Origin: Methylotenera sp.
Lineage (GTDB): Bacteria; Pseudomonadota; Gammaproteobacteria; Burkholderiales; Methylophilaceae
DNA length: 64,000 bases
Reading direction: 5' to 3'
Assembly: GCA_013141075.1 (NCBI GenBank)
Contig: JABFRQ010000005.1
Location: 248,001-312,000 of the forward strand
Shown: positions 38,680 to 48,136 of the stretch, one piece after another
Layout of the letters: every line of letters starts with the position of its first letter
Position numbering within the stretch: position 1 is the first letter of the stretch
Position numbers and translations under genes: made by a program
Notes under the pieces: generated by a model
What the model was told of the DNA's origin: nothing
The model's input: only the letters and a program-made list of their open reading frames with translations
Databases searched by the model: none

Positions 38680-39606
38680 ATGCGGATTTTAATGGTATTA
38701 CTTAGTATTTTGGCATTAGGTGCTTGCGCACATGCAGCGCCAGCGCATGATGAAGCCTTTGCGATAGAAAGCTTGGGCGATGGCATTTACGTGCATCACG
38801 GTGTGCATTTAGATATAGATACGGGCTACCAAGGTGATATTTGCAATGCGAGTTTTATTGTTGGCAGCCTTGGCGTAGCTGTGATTGATACGGGCGGCAG
38901 CCTAAAAATTGGTAATCAGCTGCGCGAGGCAATTCGCAAGGTCACGCCATTGCCCGTGTTATATGTGATTAACACACATGTTCACCCAGATCATATTTAC
39001 GGCAATGCGGCTTTTTTAGCCGACAAGCCACAGTTTATTGGGCATGATAAGTTAGCAGTAGCAATGGAGCTACGGCACGAAGCTTACACAAAACTCAATG
39101 CTAAATTATTAGGTGAAGATGCCAAGGGCAGTGAGTTGGTGAAACCAACTATGACAGTTAAAACCACGCTAGAATTGGATTTAGGTGACAGAAAACTCAT
39201 GCTGACAGCGCATCCAAATGCACATACAAATACCGATGTTTCGGTAATCGAAAGCAAAGCCAGCACCTTATTTGCGGGCGATTTATTGTTTATTGAGCGC
39301 ACGCCAGTGCTAGAGGGTGACATAAAAGGCTTGATTGCAGAAATAGAAAAACTAAAAAGTAGCCCAGCAAAACAAGTTGTGCCAGGTCATGGCCCAGCGA
39401 CCAAAAATTGGCTTCAGGCGCTGAATAATGCCCAACGATATTTGACGTTGTTGCTAACCGACATACGCGCCAGCATCAAAAAAGGTGAAAGTATGGAGTC
39501 CACCATGAACACTGCGGCTGCCAGCGAAAAAGGTAAGTGGATATTGTTTGATATTGCGAACAGGCGCAATGTAAATACCATTTATCCCGCGTTAGAGTGG
39601 GAATAA
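38680..39606 (+). CDS. MBL-fold zinc hydrolase, quinoprotein relay system type (SoxH-like)
   Basis: A 308-residue exported metallo-beta-lactamase-fold protein. A signal sequence ends in a lipobox-like LALGAC (Cys 16). The zinc motif VINTHVHPDHIYGN (HxHxDH) is followed by HTNTDVSVIE, LFAGDLLFIERTPVLEGDIK and VVPGHGPA. This pattern matches the SoxH-related hydrolases encoded near PQQ-dependent dehydrogenases and c-type cytochromes in methylotrophs. The physiological substrate is not known to me. Divergent from the cytochrome b561 gene, which is consistent with a redox context. Confidence 0.82.
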   Translation: MRILMVLLSILALGACAHAAPAHDEAFAIESLGDGIYVHHGVHLDIDTGYQGDICNASFIVGSLGVAVIDTGGSLKIGNQLREAIRKVTPLPVLYVINTHVHPDHIYGNAAFLADKPQFIGHDKLAVAMELRHEAYTKLNAKLLGEDAKGSELVKPTMTVKTTLELDLGDRKLMLTAHPNAHTNTDVSVIESKASTLFAGDLLFIERTPVLEGDIKGLIAEIEKLKSSPAKQVVPGHGPATKNWLQALNNAQRYLTLLLTDIRASIKKGESMESTMNTAAASEKGKWILFDIANRRNVNTIYPALEWE

Positions 39607-39682
39607 AAAAGCTAAGAAATGACCTGTAAGTGATGGTGTAAAAATATCATTTTTTATGCCAATTTGATAAGCACTCAATGCG

Positions 39683-39723
39683 AATGCCCTGCGAGCCTTA
39701 CAAATAAAGGCTCGCAGGGCATT
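39683..39723. repeat. GCCCTGC-type palindromic repeat, copy 5 (perfect stem)
   Basis: A perfect 17-bp stem AATGCCCTGCGAGCCTT / AAGGCTCGCAGGGCATT, followed by GTTTTTC on the + strand. It could also terminate the SoxH-like gene. Best-preserved member of the family. Confidence 0.9.
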
Positions 39724-39761
39724 GTTTTTCTCTCGAGGAAAGTATGGCGTTTTTACCCGCG

Positions 39762-40130
39762 TTATTTTTTTAGATTATCTAAGCTGCAAGCCATGATAGG
39801 ATTTAAATAAAGCATCAATAAGCCACCAGCAATTGCTAAATATTGCAACACTGGTAAATGCAGTAAAAATGAAATAATGACCGCATAAATAGCCATGAAT
39901 AGCGCAAAAAATTTCGTTTTATAGCCCAAAAATAACGCCAAGCCACCGACTAATTGCACCAAAATAATCAACGGTGCAAAAATGCCAGCCAAACCTAAAC
40001 TACCTAATTGCGCTTGATATTGTGCGTAACCATCTGGATTGCCAAAAAAACCAATGATCAACATGGTAATTTGTAATAAAAAAACTTGCGCAAGTAAAAT
40101 ACGAGCTAGCGTTGGTAAATAGCGTTGCAT
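39762..40130 (-). CDS. DoxX family membrane protein
   Basis: A 122-residue, four-helix protein. The N-terminal LARILLAQVFLLQITMLIIG and GLAGIFAPLIILVQLVGGLALFLGYKTK match the DoxX/YphA family, with the typical small Gly-rich second helix. DoxX proteins are poorly defined inner-membrane proteins; links to quinone-dependent oxidation and redox stress are reported for some members. The gene stands alone and is divergent from the GNAT gene. Confidence 0.88.
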   Translation of the reverse strand: MQRYLPTLARILLAQVFLLQITMLIIGFFGNPDGYAQYQAQLGSLGLAGIFAPLIILVQLVGGLALFLGYKTKFFALFMAIYAVIISFLLHLPVLQYLAIAGGLLMLYLNPIMACSLDNLKK

Positions 40131-40237
40131 AACTTAACCTTAATTTAAAAAATTCACAAAAAATATTAGCCTGCATAATGCACTTATCAGATTAAAATCG
40201 CAAGTGCTGGGATTTTAGAGGAAAGGGTAAGATTTTT

Positions 40238-40702
40238 ATGGTAAAAGCTAAATCTATCAATATCCAAACTGTGAGTTGGCAAGATTATGCGCTGTCTTTG
40301 CGAGAAATTCGCACGCAAGTTTTTATTGTTGAACAGCATGTCACTGAAGAATTTGAGTGGGATGCCTTGGATGAAATCGCCATTCATTTATTGGCGATGG
40401 TCGGCAATCAGCCAATTGCTTGCGCTAGAATTATTGGCAATAAAATTGGCCGAATGGCGGTAATAAAAACTAGTCGTGGTAAAGGGTTTGGTATGGCGCT
40501 TATACAAAAAGCGCTAGAAATTATTAAAAATAATGGACAGAAAGGTAATGGCAAGTCTAGCGCACATTTATCGGCACAAACGCACGCGATTGGCTTTTAT
40601 CAGCGCGCAGGTTTTGTGGTGACAAGCGAAGAATATTGCGATGTAGATATTCCACATGTCGATATGGAATATAATTTTGAATCAAGTGAGCCGTTGCGCT
40701 AA
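40238..40702 (+). CDS. GNAT family N-acetyltransferase (ElaA-like)
   Basis: A 154-residue acetyl-CoA-dependent transferase. The N-terminal LREIRTQVFIVEQHVTEEFE is typical of the ElaA/YjdJ group. The acetyl-CoA loop is degenerate but recognisable in IGRMAVIKTSRGKGFGMALI, and HLSAQTHAIGFYQRAGFVV supplies beta-4/alpha-4. Substrate unknown. The ATG at 40238 follows GAGGAAAGGGTAAG. fae is 46 bp downstream on the same strand. Confidence 0.9.
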   Translation: MVKAKSINIQTVSWQDYALSLREIRTQVFIVEQHVTEEFEWDALDEIAIHLLAMVGNQPIACARIIGNKIGRMAVIKTSRGKGFGMALIQKALEIIKNNGQKGNGKSSAHLSAQTHAIGFYQRAGFVVTSEEYCDVDIPHVDMEYNFESSEPLR

Positions 40703-40748
40703 GCATTTGTTAAAATAACGTTTTATTACTGAATATAAAGAGAACACC

Positions 40749-41300
40749 ATGTCAAAAATCATATTTAAAGCAGGCGAAGCCACCGTTTATACCGACGGTA
40801 AAGATGTAACCGCAGCAATGCCAGAAATTTTAATTGGCGCTGTAGATGGTCCAGTGGGTCAAGCCTTTGCTAATTTAATGGCGCAAAGCAAAGGCCACAC
40901 TGCTATGTTTGCTGTGCGTGACATTAACCAACTGGTGCGCCCTGCTTGTATGATGGTGCCAAAAGTAACGCTAAAAGGCAGTACTGATGTTGGCTTATTT
41001 GGCGGGGTGGTGCAAGCAGGGGTTGCTGATGGTATTTTGGATGCGGTGATTGAAGGCATTATCCCTAAAGACCAAGTGAATGATTTATGTATTATTGCAT
41101 TATTGTGGGTAGACCCAGGTTGTATTGAACTAGAAAAAGCAGGCACTTTAGATAAAGCTGACATGTATAAAAACAATTACGAGGCGATTAAATTAGCGCT
41201 TAAACGTGCTTTAAATGACGAGCCAAGCATTGATGAACTTATCGCAAATCGTCATAAAATCAAACATTGCATGTGGGAAGAAAGCTGGGACCAAAAATAA
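40749..41300 (+). CDS. fae: Formaldehyde-activating enzyme homologue (Fae paralogue)
   Basis: Fae joins formaldehyde to tetrahydromethanopterin to give methylene-H4MPT in the cytosol of methylotrophs. This 183-residue protein has the Fae fold pattern: VQAGVADGILDAVIEGIIPK, then NNYEAIKLALKRALNDEPS and a final HRIKHC-like tail (NRHKIKHCMWEES). It is divergent from the canonical enzyme. The N-terminal region aligning with the His-containing active site of Methylobacterium Fae reads DVTAAMPEILIGAVDGP and lacks a His, and the middle segment INQLVRPACMMVPKVTL differs. It is probably one of the Fae-like paralogues rather than the main Fae. Confidence 0.85.
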   Translation: MSKIIFKAGEATVYTDGKDVTAAMPEILIGAVDGPVGQAFANLMAQSKGHTAMFAVRDINQLVRPACMMVPKVTLKGSTDVGLFGGVVQAGVADGILDAVIEGIIPKDQVNDLCIIALLWVDPGCIELEKAGTLDKADMYKNNYEAIKLALKRALNDEPSIDELIANRHKIKHCMWEESWDQK

Positions 41301-41394
41301 GCATTAAAATAAGTGGGAATAATACCCACAAAATGCTTGCCAAAATGCTTAAAGGTTTTTAATATAAAGACATAAGTTGAAATTTGGGGGTTAT

Positions 41395-41625
41395 ATGGAT
41401 GAGCATAATGCATGTATGGAAGCCTTTGCACGGCTTTGCGAAGATGTGAATACTGACCAAAAATCTGCAATCAACCAGTCTGATTATTGGTTATTTGAGC
41501 TGGGATTTAGGTCTGCGATTGAAGAATTGTTGCTAATTGCCGATTCTGGTTCCCAATCTCAGAAGTTCGTGTCCCCACGTTTTCAAATGCTGGCAGATAA
41601 AATTTTAAACTCTCGCCTGCACTAA
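41395..41625 (+). CDS. Small protein of unknown function (76 aa)
   Basis: ATG 41395 is preceded by GGGGG at good spacing; the TTG 18 bp upstream is a weaker start. The protein is acidic and helical (DEHNACMEAFARLCEDVNTD, SDYWLFELGFRSAIEELLLI) with no signal peptide or membrane segment. No family is recognised. It follows fae by 94 bp and is closed by a strong terminator. Confidence 0.6.
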   Translation: MDEHNACMEAFARLCEDVNTDQKSAINQSDYWLFELGFRSAIEELLLIADSGSQSQKFVSPRFQMLADKILNSRLH

Positions 41626-41654
41626 TTATTTACAGCGATACAACAAAGCAAAAA

Positions 41655-41680
41655 AAATCGGCCTTAGCCGATTTTTTTTG
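41655..41680. terminator. Bidirectional intrinsic terminator
   Basis: AATCGGC-CTTA-GCCGATT (41656-41673) with A-tract before and T-tract after. It sits between the small + strand gene and mutY (-) and can serve both. Confidence 0.9.
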
Positions 41681-41689
41681 CTTACTTTA

Positions 41690-42742
41690 TTAAGATTTCA
41701 GTAGGCTTTGTAAAATTTTTCTTATTGGCGTAGGTATTGCAGCGCCAATCGCATCTTCAATATTTAACCATATTTGCCCTGCTTCGCGCGCACTCGTTTG
41801 CTGTTTTAACACTTGCAATGGTTGCGGTTGAATATGTAGCTTAAAGTGTGTAAAAGCGTGGCTAAGCATGGGCAAAGGCTTCGCGGCTAGTGCAGAAATG
41901 CCAAAATTATTTTGCGCATATGTCGCAATGTCATGGCCAGACTCAATTTCAGGAAAGCTCCATAACCCTCCCCAAATACCAGTGGCTGGGCGTTTTTCTA
42001 ACATGACTTCATCACCACGTAAAAATATCAGCATAGTGGTATTTTTTTCAGGAATCGCTTTGCGTGGTTTTGGCGTTGGTAGCGCATGTACACGTTGCTG
42101 TTTGTAAGCTTCGCAACTATTCATTAGTGGGCAAGCGGCGCATTTTGGTTTGCTTCTAGTGCAAAGCGTTGCGCCTAAATCCATTAAGCCTTGCGTGTAA
42201 GCCACCATGCCTTGCTTGGGCAATAATTGTTCGGCGAGCAGCCATAATTCTTTTTCTACTTTTGGTGCGCTTGGCCAACCTTCAACTACAAAGTGCCTAG
42301 CTAACACGCGTTTTACGTTGCCATCTAAAATAGTTTGCACTTGGTTAAATGCAAATGAGGCAATAGCGGCGGCGGTAGAGCGGCCTATGCCAGAGAGCGT
42401 TTGAATGGTGTTGAAGTCTTGAGGAAATTGCCCACTATAATCATCCATAATGGTCTGTGCGGCATTGTGTAAATTACGCGCGCGTGAATAATAGCCGAGG
42501 CCGCTCCAATGTTGCAGCACCTCATCTTGCGTGGCGCTAGCCAGTGTTGAGATATTTGGAAAACGCTGCATAAACTTGCTGTAATAGCCAATCACCGCCG
42601 TAACTTGGGTTTGCTGCAACATGATTTCTGATACCCAAATTGCATATGGGTCTGCAGTTTGATTAGCTGGCGTTTGCCAAGGTAAATCATGTCGGCCATG
42701 CACTTTTTGCCAAGCGATTAGGCGGGTTGCGAAGTCGGACAT
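41690..42742 (-). CDS. mutY: A/G-specific adenine DNA glycosylase
   Basis: MutY removes adenine mispaired with 8-oxoguanine. The 350-residue protein contains WVSEIMLQQTQVTAVIGYY (catalytic Glu, about residue 37), the helix-hairpin-helix region IQTLSGIGRSTAAAIASFAF with the Lys/Asp region following (ILDGNVKRVLAR), and the 4Fe-4S motif CTRSKPKCAACPLMNSC. The C-terminal Nudix-like OG-recognition domain is present. It is 13 bp downstream of asmA. Confidence 0.97.
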   Translation of the reverse strand: MSDFATRLIAWQKVHGRHDLPWQTPANQTADPYAIWVSEIMLQQTQVTAVIGYYSKFMQRFPNISTLASATQDEVLQHWSGLGYYSRARNLHNAAQTIMDDYSGQFPQDFNTIQTLSGIGRSTAAAIASFAFNQVQTILDGNVKRVLARHFVVEGWPSAPKVEKELWLLAEQLLPKQGMVAYTQGLMDLGATLCTRSKPKCAACPLMNSCEAYKQQRVHALPTPKPRKAIPEKNTTMLIFLRGDEVMLEKRPATGIWGGLWSFPEIESGHDIATYAQNNFGISALAAKPLPMLSHAFTHFKLHIQPQPLQVLKQQTSAREAGQIWLNIEDAIGAAIPTPIRKILQSLLKS

Positions 42743-42755
42743 GGTTTATATAAAC

Positions 42756-45700
42756 CTAAAACTTAAACATTTTTTTAAGTTTTTCTGCAGCCTTGTCTTT
42801 GGCTTGATCTTCTAGTGATTTAGGTGCTTCAGCTGGTGCTACAGGCTGAGCAGTGCCGTCCGCATTGGCTGGCGCGGCGGTATCGGCAGGTTTTTTCTTG
42901 CCTAATAAGCCTTTTAGCGCATCCACTTTATTGTCGCCGCCGATTAACTCTTTAACGGCAGTGCCTTTGTCGCCACCAACTTTATCCAGCAAATTTGATT
43001 TTGCTAAAGCGGTGCCTATTGCTGCAAAATCCATACCATATTTGGGGTTAGTAAAGGTGCCTGAAATTTTAAGAGGAATTGCAAAGCCAGCTAAGGCATC
43101 TAAATCTGCGCCTTCTTGCCCTTTAAGCGATTTCACGATGGTGGGTTTGGCTAAATAATTGATGGTTTCATTACCAATATCAATATCACCGCGGCTATCA
43201 CCTTTGGCTAAGCGAAGAATTGGCGCTTTCATGGCTAAATCTTCGTTATGCGCTACCCCATTTTTAATATCAAACGTAGCGGTTAGTTCGCTGAAATCTG
43301 TTTTTTTAGATTTGTCAGCATTGGCATCTTTAGTTTTAAGAATATTAACTTTATTTTTGAGTTCACGAATGCTACCAGCAATATCCACACCTTTAAGCGC
43401 GCCATCAGCTAGGTTGAGTGAGGCATTGCCCACCAGCGCCTTTTTAAGCGCACCTACGCTATTGCCCGCTGTTGTAATATCAATATTTACCGTACCTTTG
43501 CCAGAGAGCATGTCGTTATTGATAGCATCTACCAGCAACGGGGCTATGGATACGCCTTTCATGCTTTGTTTGAAAGCAATGTTGGGCGTAGTGCGCGCAT
43601 CTACTTTTAACGTGCCGCTCATGTTGCCTTGATACAAATTGGCCGAAAATGGCGATAGTGTTGCCACGCCGCCTTCTGCTTTTAGCCCAAGATTCACATT
43701 CTCAGTTTTAACGTTTGCTAATTTAAGCCAGCCTATTTTCGCCTCGCCAGAGGCGTTCAACTTTTTTAGGCCAGTTAAGTCTATGGGCGTATCGCCTGCA
43801 CTTTTGTTAGTGGTATTACCTTTGGTGATGTATCTATCGGCATCTAGCCTATCTATATTTACATTAAAACTGTAAATGGGGTCGTTAAAGCGCGTAATGC
43901 CAACACTAGCATTAACTTGGCTATCATCAATTTTTGCAGCAAGCGGGCTAAGGTTTAACTTTTGACCATCGGCCTTTAAATCAATCCGAATATTTGAAGC
44001 CTTAGTTTTACCGTATTTAAGATTACCTATCCGCAAGCTACCATCAGCGTTTAGTTTTTTTAGCGCACTTAAATCAAGCGGCTTGTCGCTAGTTTTTGTG
44101 GTGCTTTTGCTGTCAGCGCCACCTGTTGCCGCGTATTTATCTACATCCAATTGATCAATGTCTAAATCAAATGTATATAGCGGTTTCGAAAATTGGCTAA
44201 TGGCAAAGCTACCTTTAACTTGGCTGTCATCAATTTTGGCACTTAAGGGACTAAAATTAAGCTTTTGACCATCGGCCTTCAAGTGGACGGCAATGTTAGA
44301 AGCGTTTGTTTTGCCATATTTAAGACTGCCTACGCGCAGTGAGCCATCAACTAATAGGTGACTTAATCCTGTTAAACCACCGCTACTATTTTGTGCAGGC
44401 TTGTCACTAGGTTTTGCACTACTAGCAGCCAAATATTTATCTACATTTAATTGGTTCACATCTAAATCAAACGTGTAAATTGGCTTCGCAAACTGGCTGA
44501 TGCCAAAGTTACCTTTAATTTGGCTGTCATCCACCTTCACATTCAAGCCGCTCAAGCTAAGTTTTTCACCATCGGCTTTAATGCCTACGTTTAAGCCTGA
44601 AATCTGATATTTGTCATAAATAATGCTGCCTACATTCAATTTCCCGTCTAGCAATAAAGTTTTAAGCGCGCTTAAGTCGGCAGGCTTGTTGCTGGTTTTT
44701 GTTGGTGTGCTCGTTTTGTTTGTTTGATTATTAGCGCCAAGCAACTTATTCAAGTTAAGTTTATCTGCATTTAAGTTAAATTTAACGTTTGGCTTTTTAA
44801 AGCTTGCCACCGCAACATCGCCGTAAAGCTTAGTTTCATCAATATTTAAACTAAACTTGCTGTTGGCTAATTCATTTTTAATATCAGTGTGCGCACTTAA
44901 ATTAAAATTGCCTTTCATGCCACCATTGGGCAGGTTTGGGTCTTTAATCTCTAAATCGCCAGCGAGTTTTGGCAGGTCAAAAATCAAGTTTTCTAAGTTG
45001 CCAGTAAAGGGTGAAGAAAATCTACCCGTGATAGTGCGCTTGCCTTGCACCGCAGAAAGGTCGCCCGTAATGCCGCTACTTTCTAATGCTTTTGGCGAAC
45101 CTTTTAAGTCGGCCAACACTAAATTGGCTTTAAATATTTCTCCCGCTTTTTCTTGAGATAAACTTACCGTTGTTTTTTTGCTGGTGACCACATCTTTTTG
45201 AGCGTTTAGTTTAGGCGCGTTTAAATCTATGCTCAGCCTAGCGCCATCAAATTGACCTGAGCCAACTAGCTTTAAACTATCTACTAAAAATTCACGCGTG
45301 TCAGGTTTCGCATCCACATCACCACTGGCAATAATATCAACTTCTTTGCCGCCAAGTAGTGCGCCTTTAATGGCCGCATCTAAGCCTTTAACAACAAAAT
45401 GTTTGGTTTCAGGGTCAACTAAAAAATTACCTTTTAATTTGGCATCAGCCGCAACTTCAGGCTGGTTAGCGTTAATGGTAAAGTCTGTGGCTAAATCTAC
45501 AGGTTCTGCCAAAGCAATATGACCAGACTTTAAATTAAGTTTAGAAATGTTGTACTTAGCACCTGTGGCTTCATCGGTATACGTTAGCGCTGAGTTGGTG
45601 ACATTTACGCCATCAATATCAAATTTTATGTCTTGTGATTCTTTATCGTCTTTACTTAATAAATCATCAAAGTTAGTCGTGCCATCTTTATATTTAACAA

Positions 45701-46049
45701 TATTGGCGCTTGCACCATCAATGTAAACCGTATCAACCACCAACTCTTTTCTGAGCAATGGCAATAGGGAAAGTGACACTTTTACGCCATTGAGCGATGC
45801 AAATTCTTTGCTATTTTTGTGTTCAGAAAGTGAAACCTTACCTAAATCTGCACCAATTTTTGGCCAGAAGGCTAATTTAATGTCGCCATCTAATTTTAAT
45901 GTGCGGCTCTTTTTTTCTTGCACTAAATCGATGATTTTTTGCTTGTAATCATTTGGGTTAAAGGTAGCGGCAACAATCGCCACCACTAGTAATAACAAGG
46001 CGATAAAGCCAGCAAACCCATATAAACCATATTTCAGAAATTTATTCAT
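42756..46049 (-). CDS. AsmA family protein with internal tandem repeats
   Basis: A 1097-residue inner-membrane-anchored protein (ATG 46049, MNKFLKYGLYGFAGFIALLL). The AsmA N-terminal start and the AsmA-2 C-terminal region (NDMLSGKGTVNIDITTAGNS, LNLADGALKGVDIAGSIREL) bracket a middle built of about four repeats of roughly 100 residues (about 455-850), each with LxxDGxLxxGxxxYxK...IKADGxKLxxSxLxxKxDDSQ. AsmA proteins are now grouped with bridge-like lipid-transfer proteins that move phospholipids to the outer membrane. The C-terminus is Ala/Pro/Lys-rich. ATG 46061 is an alternative start. Confidence 0.88.
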   Translation of the reverse strand: MNKFLKYGLYGFAGFIALLLLVVAIVAATFNPNDYKQKIIDLVQEKKSRTLKLDGDIKLAFWPKIGADLGKVSLSEHKNSKEFASLNGVKVSLSLLPLLRKELVVDTVYIDGASANIVKYKDGTTNFDDLLSKDDKESQDIKFDIDGVNVTNSALTYTDEATGAKYNISKLNLKSGHIALAEPVDLATDFTINANQPEVAADAKLKGNFLVDPETKHFVVKGLDAAIKGALLGGKEVDIIASGDVDAKPDTREFLVDSLKLVGSGQFDGARLSIDLNAPKLNAQKDVVTSKKTTVSLSQEKAGEIFKANLVLADLKGSPKALESSGITGDLSAVQGKRTITGRFSSPFTGNLENLIFDLPKLAGDLEIKDPNLPNGGMKGNFNLSAHTDIKNELANSKFSLNIDETKLYGDVAVASFKKPNVKFNLNADKLNLNKLLGANNQTNKTSTPTKTSNKPADLSALKTLLLDGKLNVGSIIYDKYQISGLNVGIKADGEKLSLSGLNVKVDDSQIKGNFGISQFAKPIYTFDLDVNQLNVDKYLAASSAKPSDKPAQNSSGGLTGLSHLLVDGSLRVGSLKYGKTNASNIAVHLKADGQKLNFSPLSAKIDDSQVKGSFAISQFSKPLYTFDLDIDQLDVDKYAATGGADSKSTTKTSDKPLDLSALKKLNADGSLRIGNLKYGKTKASNIRIDLKADGQKLNLSPLAAKIDDSQVNASVGITRFNDPIYSFNVNIDRLDADRYITKGNTTNKSAGDTPIDLTGLKKLNASGEAKIGWLKLANVKTENVNLGLKAEGGVATLSPFSANLYQGNMSGTLKVDARTTPNIAFKQSMKGVSIAPLLVDAINNDMLSGKGTVNIDITTAGNSVGALKKALVGNASLNLADGALKGVDIAGSIRELKNKVNILKTKDANADKSKKTDFSELTATFDIKNGVAHNEDLAMKAPILRLAKGDSRGDIDIGNETINYLAKPTIVKSLKGQEGADLDALAGFAIPLKISGTFTNPKYGMDFAAIGTALAKSNLLDKVGGDKGTAVKELIGGDNKVDALKGLLGKKKPADTAAPANADGTAQPVAPAEAPKSLEDQAKDKAAEKLKKMFKF

Positions 46050-46091
46050 AATCATTCTCAAATTTAATGTTGTTTGCTAATAGTTAGCATA

Positions 46092-46736
46092 CTATTTCCA
46101 AAAAAAGTGGCTAATAGCTGCCGCGCCAAATTTCCATACAATATAAATTAACAAGCCATAAAAAATAACGGTTAGCACTAAACATATCAGCGCAAAAATT
46201 GCCATTAAGCCGTCATTCTCAATTTCGCCAGTGCAATAAAATAGTATCGCTAAACTGGGAAATAAGTTTCTAAATGGCACTACGCCGCCAAGTGGAATGC
46301 CCACAAGCAGGCCAACTGTAATAAATATAAAGCCACCAATTTGTTGGCCTAATTTACCTCTGACCAAAAAACTCAAGCGTGGTTTAGTAAATCTGCGACA
46401 AAAACCAATAATTTTTAAGCATGTCGCTACTAAAGCTTGTCGTACTCTTAAGCTTAATGTTACGGCGCGAATTTTTTGTGGCAACACTAAGGTTTGCTGA
46501 CCCTTAAAAAGCTGTATGCCTAATGCTATAAATGCCGCACTGCCAATTAAAGCAAAAAAACTCAGTGGAATAGGTTGTAAAAATGGCAATACTGCTAGCG
46601 TGGCGGTGAACGTGTAGGCCTTGGTATCTAGTTTATCTGTGGCGTCGCCAAAAGCTAAAGGTTCAATGGCTACTGGCGCAGCAAATGCGTTAAGCGTGGA
46701 TACTAAATCATCATAGCGACTTGAACTTACGCTCAT
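46092..46736 (-). CDS. ExoD family (exopolysaccharide synthesis) membrane protein
   Basis: A 214-residue membrane protein from ATG 46736 (MSVSSSRYDDLVSTLNAFAA), 2 bp after uppP. The pattern of helices and ALGIQLFKGQQTLVLPQKIR, GGFIFITVGLLVGIPLGGVVP and the tail with LFPSLAILFYCTGEIENDGL match ExoD (PF06055). The family is linked to exopolysaccharide production and alkaline tolerance; the mechanism is unknown. Frame extension to 46790 overlaps uppP. Confidence 0.85.
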   Translation of the reverse strand: MSVSSSRYDDLVSTLNAFAAPVAIEPLAFGDATDKLDTKAYTFTATLAVLPFLQPIPLSFFALIGSAAFIALGIQLFKGQQTLVLPQKIRAVTLSLRVRQALVATCLKIIGFCRRFTKPRLSFLVRGKLGQQIGGFIFITVGLLVGIPLGGVVPFRNLFPSLAILFYCTGEIENDGLMAIFALICLVLTVIFYGLLIYIVWKFGAAAISHFFWK

Positions 46737-46738
46737 TT

Positions 46739-47539
46739 CTATCCCCAAAAATACATTAAAACAACAGCGCCAAAAATAATGCGATACCAAGCGAAAGTTT
46801 TAAAATCATGTGTAGCAACAAAGCGCAATAAAAAGCGGATTGCGACTAAAGCCGATAAAAAGGCTGTGACAAAGCCCACTGCAAACATGCTTGCATCATC
46901 CCAAGAAAGAATGTCGCGGCTTTTATACACATCTAAAATAGTTGCGGCAAACATGATTGGTATTGCCAAAAAGAAAGAAAATCCCGTGGCAGTTTTTCTA
47001 TCTAAGCCAAACAACATGCCACCCAAGATAGTGGCACCAGCACGTGAAACACCAGGAAATAATGCTAGCGATTGTGCCAAACCAACTTTTAATGCCTGCA
47101 ATGGCAGCATGTCATCAATATGTGTGGTGGATACTTTGAGTGGAAGCTTCTCTATCCATAAAATAGCAAACCCACCCACGATTAAAGCAATTGCTACGGT
47201 AATGGGCGAAAATAAATATTGTTTAATTGCGCTATGAAAAGCCAGCCCCAACACAGCCGCTGGCAAAAAAGCTAACAATAAATTTAGCGCAAAACGTTGT
47301 GCTGTATTTTGGGTGGTAATGTGTAAGGCGGTATCAATGAGCTTACGGCGAAACTCCCAACATACCGCTAAAATTGCCGCTAGCTGAATGACAATTTCAA
47401 ATACCTTGCCTTTGTCATCATTAAAATTAAGCCAATCGCCCACAATAATTAAATGCCCCGTGCTACTAATGGGTAAAAATTCGGTAGCGCCTTCAACAAT
47501 GCCGAGAATAAAAGCTTTGAGTAATAATATGATGTCCAT
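46739..47539 (-). CDS. uppP: Undecaprenyl-diphosphatase (BacA/UppP type)
   Basis: UppP recycles undecaprenyl pyrophosphate to the monophosphate at the inner membrane. Its 266 residues with about eight helices include both conserved motifs: [19 protein letters not shown] (catalytic Glu/Ser) near the N-terminus and [19 protein letters not shown] in the middle. It is coupled to the ExoD gene downstream, a plausible pairing in polysaccharide/lipid-carrier traffic. Confidence 0.96.
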   Translation of the reverse strand: MDIILLLKAFILGIVEGATEFLPISSTGHLIIVGDWLNFNDDKGKVFEIVIQLAAILAVCWEFRRKLIDTALHITTQNTAQRFALNLLLAFLPAAVLGLAFHSAIKQYLFSPITVAIALIVGGFAILWIEKLPLKVSTTHIDDMLPLQALKVGLAQSLALFPGVSRAGATILGGMLFGLDRKTATGFSFFLAIPIMFAATILDVYKSRDILSWDDASMFAVGFVTAFLSALVAIRFLLRFVATHDFKTFAWYRIIFGAVVLMYFWG

Positions 47540-47610
47540 GGGGCTATTTTAGCAGGTTTGCTAAGCGAGTTTGCGCTGATTTTGCATGGTTTTGTCAGGC
47601 GGTTAAAGCA

Positions 47611-47638
47611 AAAAAGGGCGAATAGTCGCCCTTTTTTG
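47611..47638. terminator. Intrinsic terminator downstream of yidB
   Basis: AAAAAGGGCGA-ATAG-TCGCCCTTTTTT stem-loop with A- and T-tracts on both sides. It lies 23 bp after the yidB stop (minus strand) and upstream of uppP. Confidence 0.9.
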
Positions 47639-47660
47639 TAATACATTAAATTGCTTTAGG

Positions 47661-48053
47661 CTATTTTAACATACCTAAAATGCTCGAAAGCATATCGTTA
47701 GAACCAGCTGTTACAGCGCCATCTGGCGTTGCTTTATCAATCACGTCTGGCAAATGTTGTGCAATTTGGCCTGCTAATATATCTGGCGTAATGCCAAATT
47801 TTGCAGCCATTTCCGCAATGGCACCGCTACCTAAAGCGCTAGAAATTTGATCGCCTGAAACAGGTAAATTTTCACCTTTGCCAACCCATGATGCTGCGGC
47901 ATCAGCCAAGCCAGCACCTTGGAACTTTGCTAACAAACCACCAATGCCGCCATTTTGGTTGATTAAATCCATGGCAATAGCTCCCATGCCGCCTTGGTTG
48001 CCACCCAATACTTTACCTAAAACTGCACTTGCTACGCTATCAAATAAACCCAT
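47661..48053 (-). CDS. yidB: YidB/DUF937 family protein
   Basis: A 130-residue Gly/Ala-rich protein. MGLFDSVASAVLGKVLGG, GLADAAASWVGKGENLPVSG and LAGQIAQHLPDVIDKATPDG are typical of YidB (DUF937). Function is unknown; homologues are soluble cytosolic or envelope-associated. It is monocistronic, with its own terminator. Confidence 0.9.
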   Translation of the reverse strand: MGLFDSVASAVLGKVLGGNQGGMGAIAMDLINQNGGIGGLLAKFQGAGLADAAASWVGKGENLPVSGDQISSALGSGAIAEMAAKFGITPDILAGQIAQHLPDVIDKATPDGAVTAGSNDMLSSILGMLK

Positions 48054-48136
48054 GATGAAATCCCTTTTAAAAAATTATCAAAAACTTCTGTAACGCGTTA
48101 TTACTACAGATTAAAATTACAGAGCATTAGCATAAC

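Noticed and set aside
42853..45522. Several + strand frames of 70-157 codons antisense to asmA
   Set aside because: They mirror the regular codon pattern of asmA and have Ser/Leu/Pro-rich composition typical of antisense shadows.
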